Both the position numbers and the translations under genes were made by a program. A stretch of DNA of 64,000 bases, from positions 1 through 64,000 of the forward strand of contig NZ_JAEPJQ010000007.1 of NCBI RefSeq assembly GCF_016827605.1. Direction: 5' to 3'. Origin of the DNA: Hyunsoonleella ulvae (lineage in GTDB: Bacteria > Bacteroidota > Bacteroidia > Flavobacteriales > Flavobacteriaceae). The notes beneath the pieces are model-generated. The model did not search any database. It was not told the origin of the DNA and saw only the letters and a program-made list of their open reading frames with translations. This document shows positions 1-7,970 of the stretch, one piece after another; the first letter of the stretch is position 1, and each line of letters opens with the position of its first letter.

Positions 1-198
1 CGCGCCAAAAGCAGAGGATGGGACTAATACAGGCAATGGATCTTTAAATCTAGCCGGCAGGAAAGTTCACCCATCCTTATCTTTTGGAAAATTAATATAA
101 AATCATTTTACAAACCTAAGAGCCGGCAGGCAGGCCTGACCCTTTAGGGTAACGCCCAAAAAACAATTAACTAACTTATTATTAATATTTTCATCTTT
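1..198. repeat. Intergenic edge with degenerate flavobacterial repeat
   Basis: No gene is seen between the window edge and the permease stop codon. The stretch holds two copies of the word AGCCGGCAGG, about 70 bases apart. It also holds a segment ending in TAACGCCCAAAAA at about 148-162, and the same ending recurs at about 32672-32685. The words GAGGATGGG and CCCATCCTTA could pair. This looks like a decayed member of a dispersed intergenic repeat family. It may also hold the transcript end of the permease, but no clear terminator is visible. Confidence 0.4.
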
Positions 199-2040
199 CT
201 AAAAAGGCCATATTATTGGTACTAATAGTAGGGATATGATAAAGAATATTAAAAGTAAGGGTGCTCCAACTTTTAAATAGTCCATAAATTTATAGCCTCC
301 TGCAGACATTACCATGGCGTTTGTTGTGGTGCCTACTGGTGTTAAAAATGCAGTTGAAGCACTAATGGCAACCACTATCATAAACGGTTCTGGAGAAATG
401 TTTAAAGATGTTGCAGCTAAAATGGCTATGGGGGCCATAAGTACTGCTGTTGCGGAGTTATTAATAACCTGACTAAAGGTTGTGGTTAGTAAAAATATAC
501 CACCAAGTAACATTACAGGAGATACCGAACCTAGATAGGTTACTAAAGCGTTGGCAACCAATTGTGCAGTGCCAGTTTTTTGTAATGCTACACCCATGGG
601 GATCATTGCAGCAATCATTACAACACTGGTCCAACTAATACCTTTATAGGCCTTTTGCATGGGCACACAGCCTGTAAGTAAAACAATGCCTGCACAAATT
701 AGAGCAGCCATAGACCCTGGCACCAACTTAAATACAAGAAGCCCAATCATGAGTAATAATGCGCCTAGAGCTATAAATGATTTTGAATTTAAACTATCTA
801 TATTTTTAGCCATGCCTTCTGGGCTACCACATACTACTAAGTTTTCATGTTGTTGTTTTAAGCTTTCTATGTTTTCCCATGATCCTCTTAGTAAAAAGGC
901 ATCTCCAACCTTTATTTTTATGTCTTTCTCTAAAAGAGGTTTGTTGTTTCTGGAAGCAGCTAGCAATTGGATGCCGTAGCGTTTAAAATAATCGCCTAAT
1001 TTGTATTTTCTACCAACTAGGATTGAATTAGGGTTAACAATAACCTCTGTCATTCCCACCTCTTGGTTTACCAGGTTGTTTTTTAGCTCATCAGTTACAG
1101 GTTCTAGAGGTAGTAAACCTAATCTGAATTTAATCATGATTTTATTGATATCTTCAGTACTCCCTTTTACAGTAATAATGTCATGATACATAAAAACGGT
1201 TTGATGATCTGGAAATTCTACAAATTGGGGAATGCCTTTTAGTGGATTGGGATGTCTTCTTTTTAAGCGTATTATAGAAATACCATGCTCTTTTTCAAAA
1301 TTCCAAATTCCTATTTTGGTGTTTAAGAGTGGGGAAACCGAACGTACACGAAGTCTGTAATAATCGCCATCAATTTTATAAGCTTCAATCCATTTATGAA
1401 ACGTAGTTTCAATATTTACGGGTTTGTTGTTGGTCTTGTTTTTTGGTAGCAATCGGTACCCTATATATCTAAAATATACCAATGCGATAATTAGTAATGG
1501 TAAACCTATCAATCCAAATTCAAAAAACGAAAATCCATCATAACCACTTTCAACAAGGGCGTTACTAGCTATAATGTTTGGCGGTGTGCCAGTTAGTGTT
1601 AGTAACCCACCCGTGTTAGATCCAAAAGCCACAGGCATTAACATTTTAGATGGTAAAGTGCCAATACTCCAAGCTGACGATATGGTAAGTGGCATTAAGG
1701 TAGCCACAGTACCTGTATTACTCACAAAACCAGAAAGTATACCAGAACCTAGAGAAACGATAACTAAAAGTTTAGGAATGCTTTTACCTGCCCATTCCAC
1801 AAACTTTTTACCGGCTAAGGCGGTCCATCCCGTTTGAGATAAGCCTTCACCAATAATAAACAATGCGGCAATCATAATAACGGTTGGGTTACTAAAACCG
1901 CTCAAGGTTTCTTTGGCGTCTAATATTCCTGTTAAAAACAGACTTATCATTGACAGTAGTGCTACAATATCTGGTGTAAATTTACCCCATACAAATAATG
2001 CAATGGTTACTACTAGTATGGCAAGCATTAAATAGATCAT
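199..2040 (-). CDS. SLC13/DASS-family permease with central TrkA-C (RCK_C) domains
   Basis: This 613-residue protein is an inner-membrane transporter of the divalent anion:Na+ symporter superfamily. Hydrophobic helices fill residues 1-200 and 415-613. The two related repeats carry the SNT-type hairpin motifs expected of the family: FVSNTGTVATL in the first half and INNSATAVLM in the second. Between them, about residues 225-405, lies a soluble stretch with two TrkA-C-like segments. Family members transport dicarboxylates, sulfate or related anions, and the substrate cannot be read from the sequence. The ATG at 2040 gives a strongly hydrophobic first helix. A palindrome about 70 bases upstream (2109-2122) may be a Crp/Fnr-type activator site. 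The gene diverges from bshB1. Confidence 0.85.
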   Translation of the reverse strand: MIYLMLAILVVTIALFVWGKFTPDIVALLSMISLFLTGILDAKETLSGFSNPTVIMIAALFIIGEGLSQTGWTALAGKKFVEWAGKSIPKLLVIVSLGSGILSGFVSNTGTVATLMPLTISSAWSIGTLPSKMLMPVAFGSNTGGLLTLTGTPPNIIASNALVESGYDGFSFFEFGLIGLPLLIIALVYFRYIGYRLLPKNKTNNKPVNIETTFHKWIEAYKIDGDYYRLRVRSVSPLLNTKIGIWNFEKEHGISIIRLKRRHPNPLKGIPQFVEFPDHQTVFMYHDIITVKGSTEDINKIMIKFRLGLLPLEPVTDELKNNLVNQEVGMTEVIVNPNSILVGRKYKLGDYFKRYGIQLLAASRNNKPLLEKDIKIKVGDAFLLRGSWENIESLKQQHENLVVCGSPEGMAKNIDSLNSKSFIALGALLLMIGLLVFKLVPGSMAALICAGIVLLTGCVPMQKAYKGISWTSVVMIAAMIPMGVALQKTGTAQLVANALVTYLGSVSPVMLLGGIFLLTTTFSQVINNSATAVLMAPIAILAATSLNISPEPFMIVVAISASTAFLTPVGTTTNAMVMSAGGYKFMDYLKVGAPLLLIFFIISLLLVPIIWPF

Positions 2041-2108
2041 GTTTTCTAAATTATTGGGTTTGTCTTGTTATTACGGTGTAAAATTACTTTGGCATATGTC
2101 CAATAAAT

Positions 2109-2122
2109 ATGACTATCGTCAT
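2109..2122. promoter_or_regulatory. ATGAC-TATC-GTCAT palindrome, Crp/Fnr-like site upstream of the permease
   Basis: The 5-base half sites are perfect and the 4-base spacer equals that of FNR-type sites. The centre at 2115.5 lies about 40 bases upstream of the start point implied by a candidate -7 box, TAATTTTA on the minus strand (2079-2086). That is where class II Crp/Fnr activators bind. The geometry resembles the site before the nrf operon at 23217-23236. The assignment is inference. Confidence 0.35.
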
Positions 2123-2184
2123 TCTTTTCATGTCATCTTCATTTTTATGATATTGTTGTTTTATTAGCATTAAGAATTAGAAAA

Positions 2185-2212
2185 GATAACACGAAAACGC
2201 TTTCGTATTATC
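2185..2212. promoter_or_regulatory. LacI/GalR-type operator-like inverted repeat
   Basis: The core ACGAAAACGCTTTCGT has the central CG and the AAA/TTT flanks typical of LacI-GalR family operators. It is extended on both sides by GATAA and TTATC, giving arms of about 12 bases with one or two mismatches. It lies 129 bases upstream of bshB1 and 145 upstream of the permease. No LacI-family gene is in the window, so the regulator would be encoded elsewhere. Confidence 0.4.
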
Positions 2213-2340
2213 AGGTTACTAAATAAGCTTATCTTTATACTGTAATTATTGATAGTATGTTGGGCGTATTCGAATAAAAATGTGTGTATCTTGATATTTT
2301 TAATGCTGCATATCGTCCAAAATGAATAAAATTGTAATAT

Positions 2341-3060
2341 ATGAAGTTAGATATACTTGCTATTGGGGCGCATCCAGACGATGTAGAGTTAGGTTGTGGA
2401 GCAACAGTAGCGAAAGAAGTAGCCAATGGTAAAACAGTAGGGATTATAGATTTAACTCAAGGAGAGCTAGGAACACGAGGTACCGCTGAGACGAGAAAGG
2501 TTGAAGCCGTAAATGCAGCAACAATTCTAGGTGTGGCACTTAGACTAAATATGGGGTTTGCTGATGGTTTTTTTGTAAACGATAAATCACATCAACTAGC
2601 CATTATTACAAAGCTTAGAAAGTACCAACCTGATATTGTGTTGTGTAATGCGATAGACGACAGACATATAGACCATGCTAAAGGTAGTAAACTGGTAAGC
2701 GACGCCTGTTTTTTAAGTGGTTTGGTTAAAATAGAAACTAAAGATGAACATGGTAAAGTACAGCAACCATGGCGTCCTAAATTTGTATACCATTACATGC
2801 AATGGAAAAATTTAGAACCAGATATAGTAGTTGATGTTTCTGGTTTTGTAGATACTAAAATGAAAGCAGTTTTAGCTTACGAAACCCAGTTTTACAGTGA
2901 AAAAAGTAAAGAACCAGAAACACCTATTTCTAGTAAAAATTTTACAGATAGCGTTTTATACCGGGCAAGAGATCTGGGAAGATTAATAGGTACTGAAGCA
3001 GGAGAGGGGTTTAATGTAGAGCGATATCCTGCGGTTGACAGTCTTTTTGATTTGAAGTAG
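2341..3060 (+). CDS. bshB1: Bacillithiol biosynthesis deacetylase BshB1
   Basis: The product (239 residues) is a LmbE-like zinc-dependent deacetylase. It removes the acetyl group from GlcNAc-malate, the second step of bacillithiol synthesis in the cytoplasm. The zinc motif AHPDD is at residues 10-14, and the conserved DDRHIDH is near residue 100. The motif ETQFYSE near residue 180 is also typical of BshB1. The length matches the family. The ATG at 2341 is the natural start because the protein begins MKLDILAIGAHPDD, as family members do. The bshA and bshC genes are not in the window. A LacI-like palindrome lies upstream, and the tRNA-His promoter begins 40 bases downstream. Confidence 0.9.
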   Translation: MKLDILAIGAHPDDVELGCGATVAKEVANGKTVGIIDLTQGELGTRGTAETRKVEAVNAATILGVALRLNMGFADGFFVNDKSHQLAIITKLRKYQPDIVLCNAIDDRHIDHAKGSKLVSDACFLSGLVKIETKDEHGKVQQPWRPKFVYHYMQWKNLEPDIVVDVSGFVDTKMKAVLAYETQFYSEKSKEPETPISSKNFTDSVLYRARDLGRLIGTEAGEGFNVERYPAVDSLFDLK

Positions 3061-3100
3061 CTTCTTTTTAGAATATATACTTTTAAAAATTAAAAAAACC

Positions 3101-3131
3101 TTTGTAGAAATTCTTAAATCTGTTACATTTG
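3101..3131 (+). promoter_or_regulatory. Perfect Bacteroidota promoter of the tRNA-His unit
   Basis: TTTG at 3101-3104 is followed by exactly 19 bases and then TACATTTG at 3124-3131. This matches the Bacteroidota consensus TTTG-N19-TAnnTTTG. The expected start point is about 3136-3138, just ahead of the tRNA-like relic and tRNA-His. Confidence 0.75.
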
Positions 3132-3162
3132 CACTCGCATTGCAAAATGCGTTTTATACAAC

Positions 3163-3203
3163 GGTTTAGCTTAGTTGGTTAGAGCATTGCTTCTGCTAAA
3201 CTT
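3163..3203 (+). pseudogene. tRNA-like relic upstream of tRNA-His
   Basis: The segment begins like a tRNA: a near-normal D arm with TTGGTTAGAGC, the same words as in the tRNA-His 60 bases downstream. It then breaks off after an anticodon-arm-like stretch, with no T arm. The ends GTTTAGC (3164-3170) and GCTAAAC (3195-3201) are exact reverse complements, so the RNA could close into a short 7-bp stem. It sits directly behind the tRNA promoter. A decayed tRNA is the simplest reading. A functional small hairpin in the tRNA-His leader is the alternative. Confidence 0.5.
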
Positions 3204-3227
3204 TTTTAAAGTTTTATAAAAAAATAT

Positions 3228-3302
3228 GGTGGTTGTAGCTCAGTTGGTTAGAGCGCCTGATTGTGGTTCAGGAGGTCGTCGGTTCGAGACCGATCTTCCA
3301 CC
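3228..3302 (+). tRNA. tRNA-His (anticodon GTG)
   Basis: The cloverleaf can be drawn by hand. There is a G at -1, D arm GCTC/GAGC, anticodon stem CCTGA/TCAGG around loop TTGTGGT, T stem GTCGG/CCGAT around TTCGAGA, and C73 opposite G-1 as in tRNA-His. The full CCA end is not encoded. The acceptor strands GTGGTTG and CTTCCAC leave two T-T mismatches, pairs 5-68 and 6-67, which is unusual. A perfect promoter lies upstream and a strong terminator downstream. Confidence 0.88.
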
Positions 3303-3312
3303 CAAAAATACC

Positions 3313-3346
3313 AAGCCTTTCAAGAAATTGAAAGGCTTTTTTTGTT
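3313..3346 (+). terminator. Rho-independent terminator after tRNA-His
   Basis: AAGCCTTTCAA and TTGAAAGGCTT form an 11-bp perfect stem with loop GAAA. A run of Ts follows immediately. Confidence 0.85.
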
Positions 3347-3490
3347 TTGTTAGTCCTTCAAGTACCCATATGTTATTTTTTGTAAGAATTTTATAATTTT
3401 TGTGTTATTATTTTATTATATTTGAAATAAATGTATACTTTTTAGTAAATTAAATATATTTTTATTTATTTATTTTTAAATAAAATAATT

Positions 3491-5068
3491 GTGAAAGTTA
3501 GAGTCAGCTTACTAACAAAAATTGTGATTTCTATTCTAGGGATTGTAGTTTTTCTTACTAATTGTGAAAAAAATAGTATTTCAGTTGAAGAAGAAATACT
3601 TGATACTCCAGTTAAAATTCAAGGACAGCCAATTTCAATTGAGATTATTGACTATTCTGATGAGGATGAAATACTAAGCGGATTGAGAAATACATACCAT
3701 CTAGATAAACACATTGGACTAAGAGATTCAGGTAACATACAAACAAAATCAACAAAAAGCAATTCAGGTATAACCGTTTATACAGATGTTGTTAAAAAGA
3801 TTACCAAAGGAAATTATAGTTCATATACTATGCTAATTAAGTCGTTAGATGATGATAAAAGTACATTTTATAACCTAACTGTAGAGGAATATGGAGATTC
3901 TACGGGTATGTTTGTTACACAATATAAAAACTTTTCTACTAAAACGGGAAAGTCATCTTTAACAAGTAAAACTTCGTCTTTAACAGGCATCTCAACAAAA
4001 AGAATAGATGGGCTACAGGAGCCTGTAGATAAAGAAGACTTTGGAAATGAAAACGGAGGTTCATCTGGAGGAACTGGAGGTGGGGCAGGTTCTGGTTCTA
4101 CATATCCTACAGATTGTGATGGTATAGTTATTACTACACAAATAGCTGTACCTTATCAATGCCTTTGTAATCCCCATCACTGGCCTTGGGAACACTGTGA
4201 TTGTCACACTCAACCAGGATATACTTATGAAGATAGTTATGAATGTGCTCCAATTTCTAATATTGGAGGTACGGGAGATACAGGAGTAAGTACTGTTGGC
4301 GGAACAGGAGATTCAGAAAATAGTAGCGGTAACTTACCAAATACATCATTGACAACACCTGTTAATCCAGACGGTAGTGGATTAGCTGATGATTGTAATA
4401 CAAAGAAAGAAGATTTGAAAAAAATATTTCCTAATGCAAGTGATGCAGATATGAAAACTCTGGCTTATGTGTTGAATGAAAAGGCAGCGGATTTTGGTAT
4501 TGATACGAAAGAAGAGTTACAGCACTTTTTAGCCCAAGCTGCGCATGAGACAGGAGGTTTTAAAAATTTGGGTAGTGAAGAGAACTTGAATTATACGACT
4601 AAATCAAGACTTCTAAGTATTTTTAAAAAATATTTTTCAGAAACTGACACCATAAAAAAGAGAAAGCCAGACGATTATGTGAAGAATGCTTCTAAATTGG
4701 CTAATTATGTTTATTGTTGTAGAATGGGTAATGGAAAAGAATCGACTGGTGATGGATACAAATATAGAGGGAGAGGTATCTTTCAATTGACTGGTAAAGA
4801 AAACTATACCAATTTTAAGACATGGTATAATGCAAAATATGAACCAGACAATGATTTTGTAAAATCACCTGAGACATTAAAGGATAATGATACCATAGCC
4901 ATTCTAAGTGCGCTTTGGTTTTATAAAACCAAAGTTCTTGATAAGGTAACTGTAGATTCCACTACGACTGTAAAAAAAGTTACATTAAAAGTTAATGGTG
5001 GAGATAATGGTATAGAAGACCGGAAAAAACATTTCAAAAAAGCAAAAGACTCAATAACATGCAAATAA
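3491..5068 (+). CDS. Lipoprotein with C-terminal GH19 chitinase/muramidase-like domain
   Basis: The 525-residue product starts at GTG 3491. It has a lipoprotein signal ending in the lipobox LTNC (Cys about residue 25), so it should be membrane-anchored outside the cytoplasm. Residues 30-190 are unknown, 190-300 form a Gly/Ser- and Cys-rich linker, and residues about 310-520 resemble GH19 lysozyme/chitinase folds. The likely catalytic Glu is E353 in AAHETGGF. The diagnostic YRGRGIFQLTG follows near residue 425. Such domains cleave chitin or peptidoglycan, and phage-like GH19 proteins usually act on peptidoglycan. The next gene, another small lipoprotein, starts 7 bases downstream, which suggests a functional pair. 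The upstream region is very AT-rich. Confidence 0.75.
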   Translation: MKVRVSLLTKIVISILGIVVFLTNCEKNSISVEEEILDTPVKIQGQPISIEIIDYSDEDEILSGLRNTYHLDKHIGLRDSGNIQTKSTKSNSGITVYTDVVKKITKGNYSSYTMLIKSLDDDKSTFYNLTVEEYGDSTGMFVTQYKNFSTKTGKSSLTSKTSSLTGISTKRIDGLQEPVDKEDFGNENGGSSGGTGGGAGSGSTYPTDCDGIVITTQIAVPYQCLCNPHHWPWEHCDCHTQPGYTYEDSYECAPISNIGGTGDTGVSTVGGTGDSENSSGNLPNTSLTTPVNPDGSGLADDCNTKKEDLKKIFPNASDADMKTLAYVLNEKAADFGIDTKEELQHFLAQAAHETGGFKNLGSEENLNYTTKSRLLSIFKKYFSETDTIKKRKPDDYVKNASKLANYVYCCRMGNGKESTGDGYKYRGRGIFQLTGKENYTNFKTWYNAKYEPDNDFVKSPETLKDNDTIAILSALWFYKTKVLDKVTVDSTTTVKKVTLKVNGGDNGIEDRKKHFKKAKDSITCK

Positions 5069-5075
5069 TTTTAAA

Positions 5076-5459
5076 ATGAAAAAAATTAATATAGTATTAA
5101 TAATTCTGTTTTTAGGTTTAATATTTAACTGTAAAGCGCAAGAACGACAAGCAAATATCGCGACTGAAATCATTGGAACATGGATATCTGAAGATGATGC
5201 CAAAGTTAAATTGGTTTTTAATACGGATGGCACCTATACGAGCTATTATGACAATGAACCGACAGCTGTATTTAATTATTCTATTACTGATAAATGTGGT
5301 GATGAATATGATATTAATTCATGGTTTCTTAAAGCTATCGATAGGGATGATAACGATGAATATTGTTATGAACTCTATGGTGCTAACAGTCAACCAGGTG
5401 GTATTCTATCAATGAGATCAATGTTAAGTGGTAAAATATTCGTATATAATAAGAGCTGA
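5076..5459 (+). CDS. Small lipoprotein, lipocalin-like, paired with the GH19 lipoprotein
   Basis: The 127-residue product has a lipoprotein signal peptide ending IFNC (Cys 19). After it comes a compact domain opening IIGTWISEDD and continuing KLVFNTDGTYTSYY, the layout of small lipocalin-like domains of Bacteroidota. It is separated from the GH19 gene by 7 bases and is probably co-transcribed. Its tight linkage to a predicted cell-wall hydrolase makes a protective (immunity-like) or accessory role thinkable, but nothing in the sequence proves it. A truncated copy of its signal peptide lies just downstream. Confidence 0.65.
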   Translation: MKKINIVLIILFLGLIFNCKAQERQANIATEIIGTWISEDDAKVKLVFNTDGTYTSYYDNEPTAVFNYSITDKCGDEYDINSWFLKAIDRDDNDEYCYELYGANSQPGGILSMRSMLSGKIFVYNKS

Positions 5460-5479
5460 TAAATTTCTATTAAAACTAT

Positions 5480-5539
5480 ATGAAAAATATAAATGTAGTG
5501 CTGATATTATTGTTTTTTGGTTTCCATTTAAGCAGTTAA
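5480..5539 (+). pseudogene. Signal-peptide remnant of a second copy of the small lipoprotein
   Basis: An ATG at 5480 opens a 19-codon frame, MKNINVVLILLFFGFHLSS, closed by TAA at 5537-5539. It closely matches the signal peptide of the preceding gene (MKKINIVLIILFLGLIFNC) but ends where the lipobox Cys should be. It looks like the stump of a duplicated gene whose body has been lost. I see no coding continuation in the next 130 bases. Confidence 0.5.
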
Positions 5540-5669
5540 GAGGAGGATAATATGTCTTGCTATAATTTAGATTGGTAAAACTTTTATAAATTGGAAGTAC
5601 AGTGTTTAATATTATCTGCTTCTAAGGAGACAGTCACAGGTTAAATTCTATTGTGATCTCTGGAATAAA

Positions 5670-5703
5670 AAGGCTTCTCAGAAAAGGAAAGCCTTCTTGT
5701 TTA
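5670..5703 (+). terminator. Terminator-like hairpin
   Basis: AAGGCTT (5670-5676) pairs with AAGCCTT (5689-5695), with further A/T pairing inside, followed by a T-rich stretch. It would end the lipoprotein transcript. Confidence 0.55.
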
Positions 5704-5769
5704 TATTTTTACATGTTAGAATTTAACATACAGGGATTTGTTTGATCATTATTTTTTAAATGTTTTAGT

Positions 5770-7851
5770 TTACAAATTAACCTTCCTATACCTAGGATAT
5801 TTTACAACATAAGAGAATTTGTAGTTTTTAGTAACGCTGGATTCAATATTAGCTTTCCACGTTAAAATACCTTTTTTACTATTGTAATTAGAGTTTCCAG
5901 AATTGATATCATCTACTTTAATATCCTTATTTTGACTTATTGGAATTCTATCTACAATAACCACATCAATAGGCATGGTTTTATTGTTTTTTATTTGGAT
6001 ATCATACCCTTTTTCAACGATTCTATTGTTACCTATAAAATTGGTTTTCTTAAAATCGTTATTTGATGTTCTTGTAATAACCACATTTGGGTCTACACCT
6101 AAAGATACGGTTAAGCTATCTGTTGTTGCATACGGATTAATATGAGTAACACCAGAATAACTGTCTTCGAAGTAAATATTAGCTTCTCCTGGGAGCAAGT
6201 TTAGTTTTTGCCAATCTCCAATTTTTGCAGTAAGAAATACATTTTCATTAATCACAGGAGCTGTAAAGTATGAGAATGTGGCTGGTAATTTAAAATTATC
6301 AATTTCAATAACTGTTATATCTCCATCTGATACTACGGTTGATAACTTCTGAATTTCAAAGCTTGTATTGGAAATACCTTCAGTAATGATATCTCCATTA
6401 GATGTATAGTTGCCTTGTTTTGTAGTTATTACAATAACACCATTGGAAGCTTTGCTGCCGTATATGTTGGTAGCGGAAGAATCTTTTAATACATCGGCAG
6501 ATGCAATCATACCTTCATCTAATTTTCTAAAATCACTAGGGCTACTAATAACTCCATCTATAACATACAGTGGTGTGCCTTTGGTTTTAAGAGTGCCAAT
6601 ACCTTTAATTTTAATATTTGATTCGCTAGGAACTGTAGAAACACTACCAGAAATAGAACTACTAGATTGAGTACCATAACCTACTATTACAACTTCGTCT
6701 AGTTGCGCTGTGTCTTCCTCAAGACTAAGATTTATAACACTAGAATGAATAGGAATAGTTTCGGTTGTAAACCCTAAATAGGAGAATACTAAAGCTTGCC
6801 CTTCATTTACTTGTAGGCTATAATTGCCATCAAAATCAGTAGCAACGCCATTAGCTGTACCCTTAACCAACACATTAACTCCTGGTATAGGGGTGCCACT
6901 GGCATCGGTAACAATACCACTTATGGTTTTTACAAAAGGATTAAACTTATATTGGTATTTTTTTGTTGCGTTTTGTGATTGATAATTGCTATTTCTACTT
7001 ATAAAGTTTAAGTATTTGGTATCTACTACTGGCTTTAAATTATTGGTATTGGGGTCGTTTGTTGAAAGTGTTAGTTTTACATCTTCCCAACTTACACCTG
7101 TAGTTTGATATACATGTGCTTTATAGTTTAACTCCAAAGGTTTGTTTATATTTTTTGCTTTTAAGTCGTATATAGGAAACCAACCAGCATGTGTTACATT
7201 GTATTTTATTACTAAATTAAGTTGTTTACTAAGTTTAGAGTTTAACTTTACTTTTATTTCTCCTGTTTGTATTTTATCATCAACATTTAATTCAGCGAGT
7301 TGTTTTTTTATATCTGTAATCTGTTTGTCATATGCTCTCTTCTTTTTTAATGATTGATGGATTAAAGTATTCAACTCAGTTATACGTTTTCTATAATATG
7401 CTGCAAATTGCTTCAACTTATCCAAGTTTACAGTTTGGGTGTTATTGCCAAGCTTTCGGTTCTCTTCTATAAGTTTTATTTCTTGTTCATAACCTTCCAT
7501 AAGGTTTTGCTCCAGTTGCATAGCATCATTTATAGTTTCAATTTCGTTTTGGAGTTTTGTTACAGCTTCTGTTTTATCAAATTTTGTAATATGATTAATC
7601 GCATAGTTTATAGATAGAATCGACGCATCATCAAGACCAGAGATTTGAATGCTATTTTCTTGGATGAAAGGGGAAAGTTTAACAAAAGAAAACTCTGTAG
7701 TACCTTGAGGTATTGAGATTTTTGCGTGACGTGTTACCTGAGCACCATCAACAAAAACTGTTACTGCTTCTATTGATGATGTTGTAGGATTGGTGTTTTT
7801 GGCTAATAAAACTGAAGTGAATAGTAAAAATAGAATACAAAGCTTTTTCAT
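5770..7851 (-). CDS. DUF4139 (mucoidy-inhibitor-A-like) protein with inserted carboxypeptidase-regulatory and TonB-plug-like segment
   Basis: The 693-residue protein has a cleavable signal peptide. A DUF4140-like N-terminus follows (EAVTVFVDGAQVTRHA, about residues 28-43), then a long coiled coil (about 85-190) and the DUF4139 body from about 200. At residues 313-385 a carboxypeptidase-D-like module is spliced in (GIVTDASGTPIPGVNVLVKG). It is followed by a SusC/RagA-type plug segment with the hallmarks VVIVGYGTQ, YVIDGV and ASNGVIVITTK (about 386-480). The DUF4139 fold then resumes to the C-terminus (ANIYFEDSYSGV, KNNKTMPIDVVIVD). No TonB-dependent barrel is present. It is probably a periplasmic or surface protein. 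The function of the family is not established. Confidence 0.8.
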   Translation of the reverse strand: MKKLCILFLLFTSVLLAKNTNPTTSSIEAVTVFVDGAQVTRHAKISIPQGTTEFSFVKLSPFIQENSIQISGLDDASILSINYAINHITKFDKTEAVTKLQNEIETINDAMQLEQNLMEGYEQEIKLIEENRKLGNNTQTVNLDKLKQFAAYYRKRITELNTLIHQSLKKKRAYDKQITDIKKQLAELNVDDKIQTGEIKVKLNSKLSKQLNLVIKYNVTHAGWFPIYDLKAKNINKPLELNYKAHVYQTTGVSWEDVKLTLSTNDPNTNNLKPVVDTKYLNFISRNSNYQSQNATKKYQYKFNPFVKTISGIVTDASGTPIPGVNVLVKGTANGVATDFDGNYSLQVNEGQALVFSYLGFTTETIPIHSSVINLSLEEDTAQLDEVVIVGYGTQSSSSISGSVSTVPSESNIKIKGIGTLKTKGTPLYVIDGVISSPSDFRKLDEGMIASADVLKDSSATNIYGSKASNGVIVITTKQGNYTSNGDIITEGISNTSFEIQKLSTVVSDGDITVIEIDNFKLPATFSYFTAPVINENVFLTAKIGDWQKLNLLPGEANIYFEDSYSGVTHINPYATTDSLTVSLGVDPNVVITRTSNNDFKKTNFIGNNRIVEKGYDIQIKNNKTMPIDVVIVDRIPISQNKDIKVDDINSGNSNYNSKKGILTWKANIESSVTKNYKFSYVVKYPRYRKVNL

Positions 7852-7970
7852 GATTAGTTATTTAAAGTTTGTTTTAAAACTATAACCAATCAAAATGTTA
7901 TAAAATAAGTATTGAGTAAGTTGTACTTATAAATGAGTTAAGTATTAGTTTAAACGAGTTTCTTTTTAAC

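Larger units (their letters stand above)
2041..2340. other. Divergent intergenic region with two operator-like palindromes
   Basis: This 300-base spacer separates the permease (leftward) from bshB1 (rightward). I see no gene in it. It holds an ATGAC-N4-GTCAT palindrome at 2109-2122. It also holds a longer LacI-type inverted repeat at 2185-2212. Both are listed separately. Confidence 0.6.

Noticed and set aside
2235-2426. Leftward 63-codon frame opposite the start of bshB1
   Set aside because: It lies over the bshB1 N-terminus and promoter region, its amino-acid pattern has no family resemblance, and bshB1 explains the coding signal.
5173-5415. 80-codon frame inside the small lipoprotein gene
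   Set aside because: It is an alternative frame of 5076-5459; the latter has a signal peptide, a lipobox and a sensible domain.
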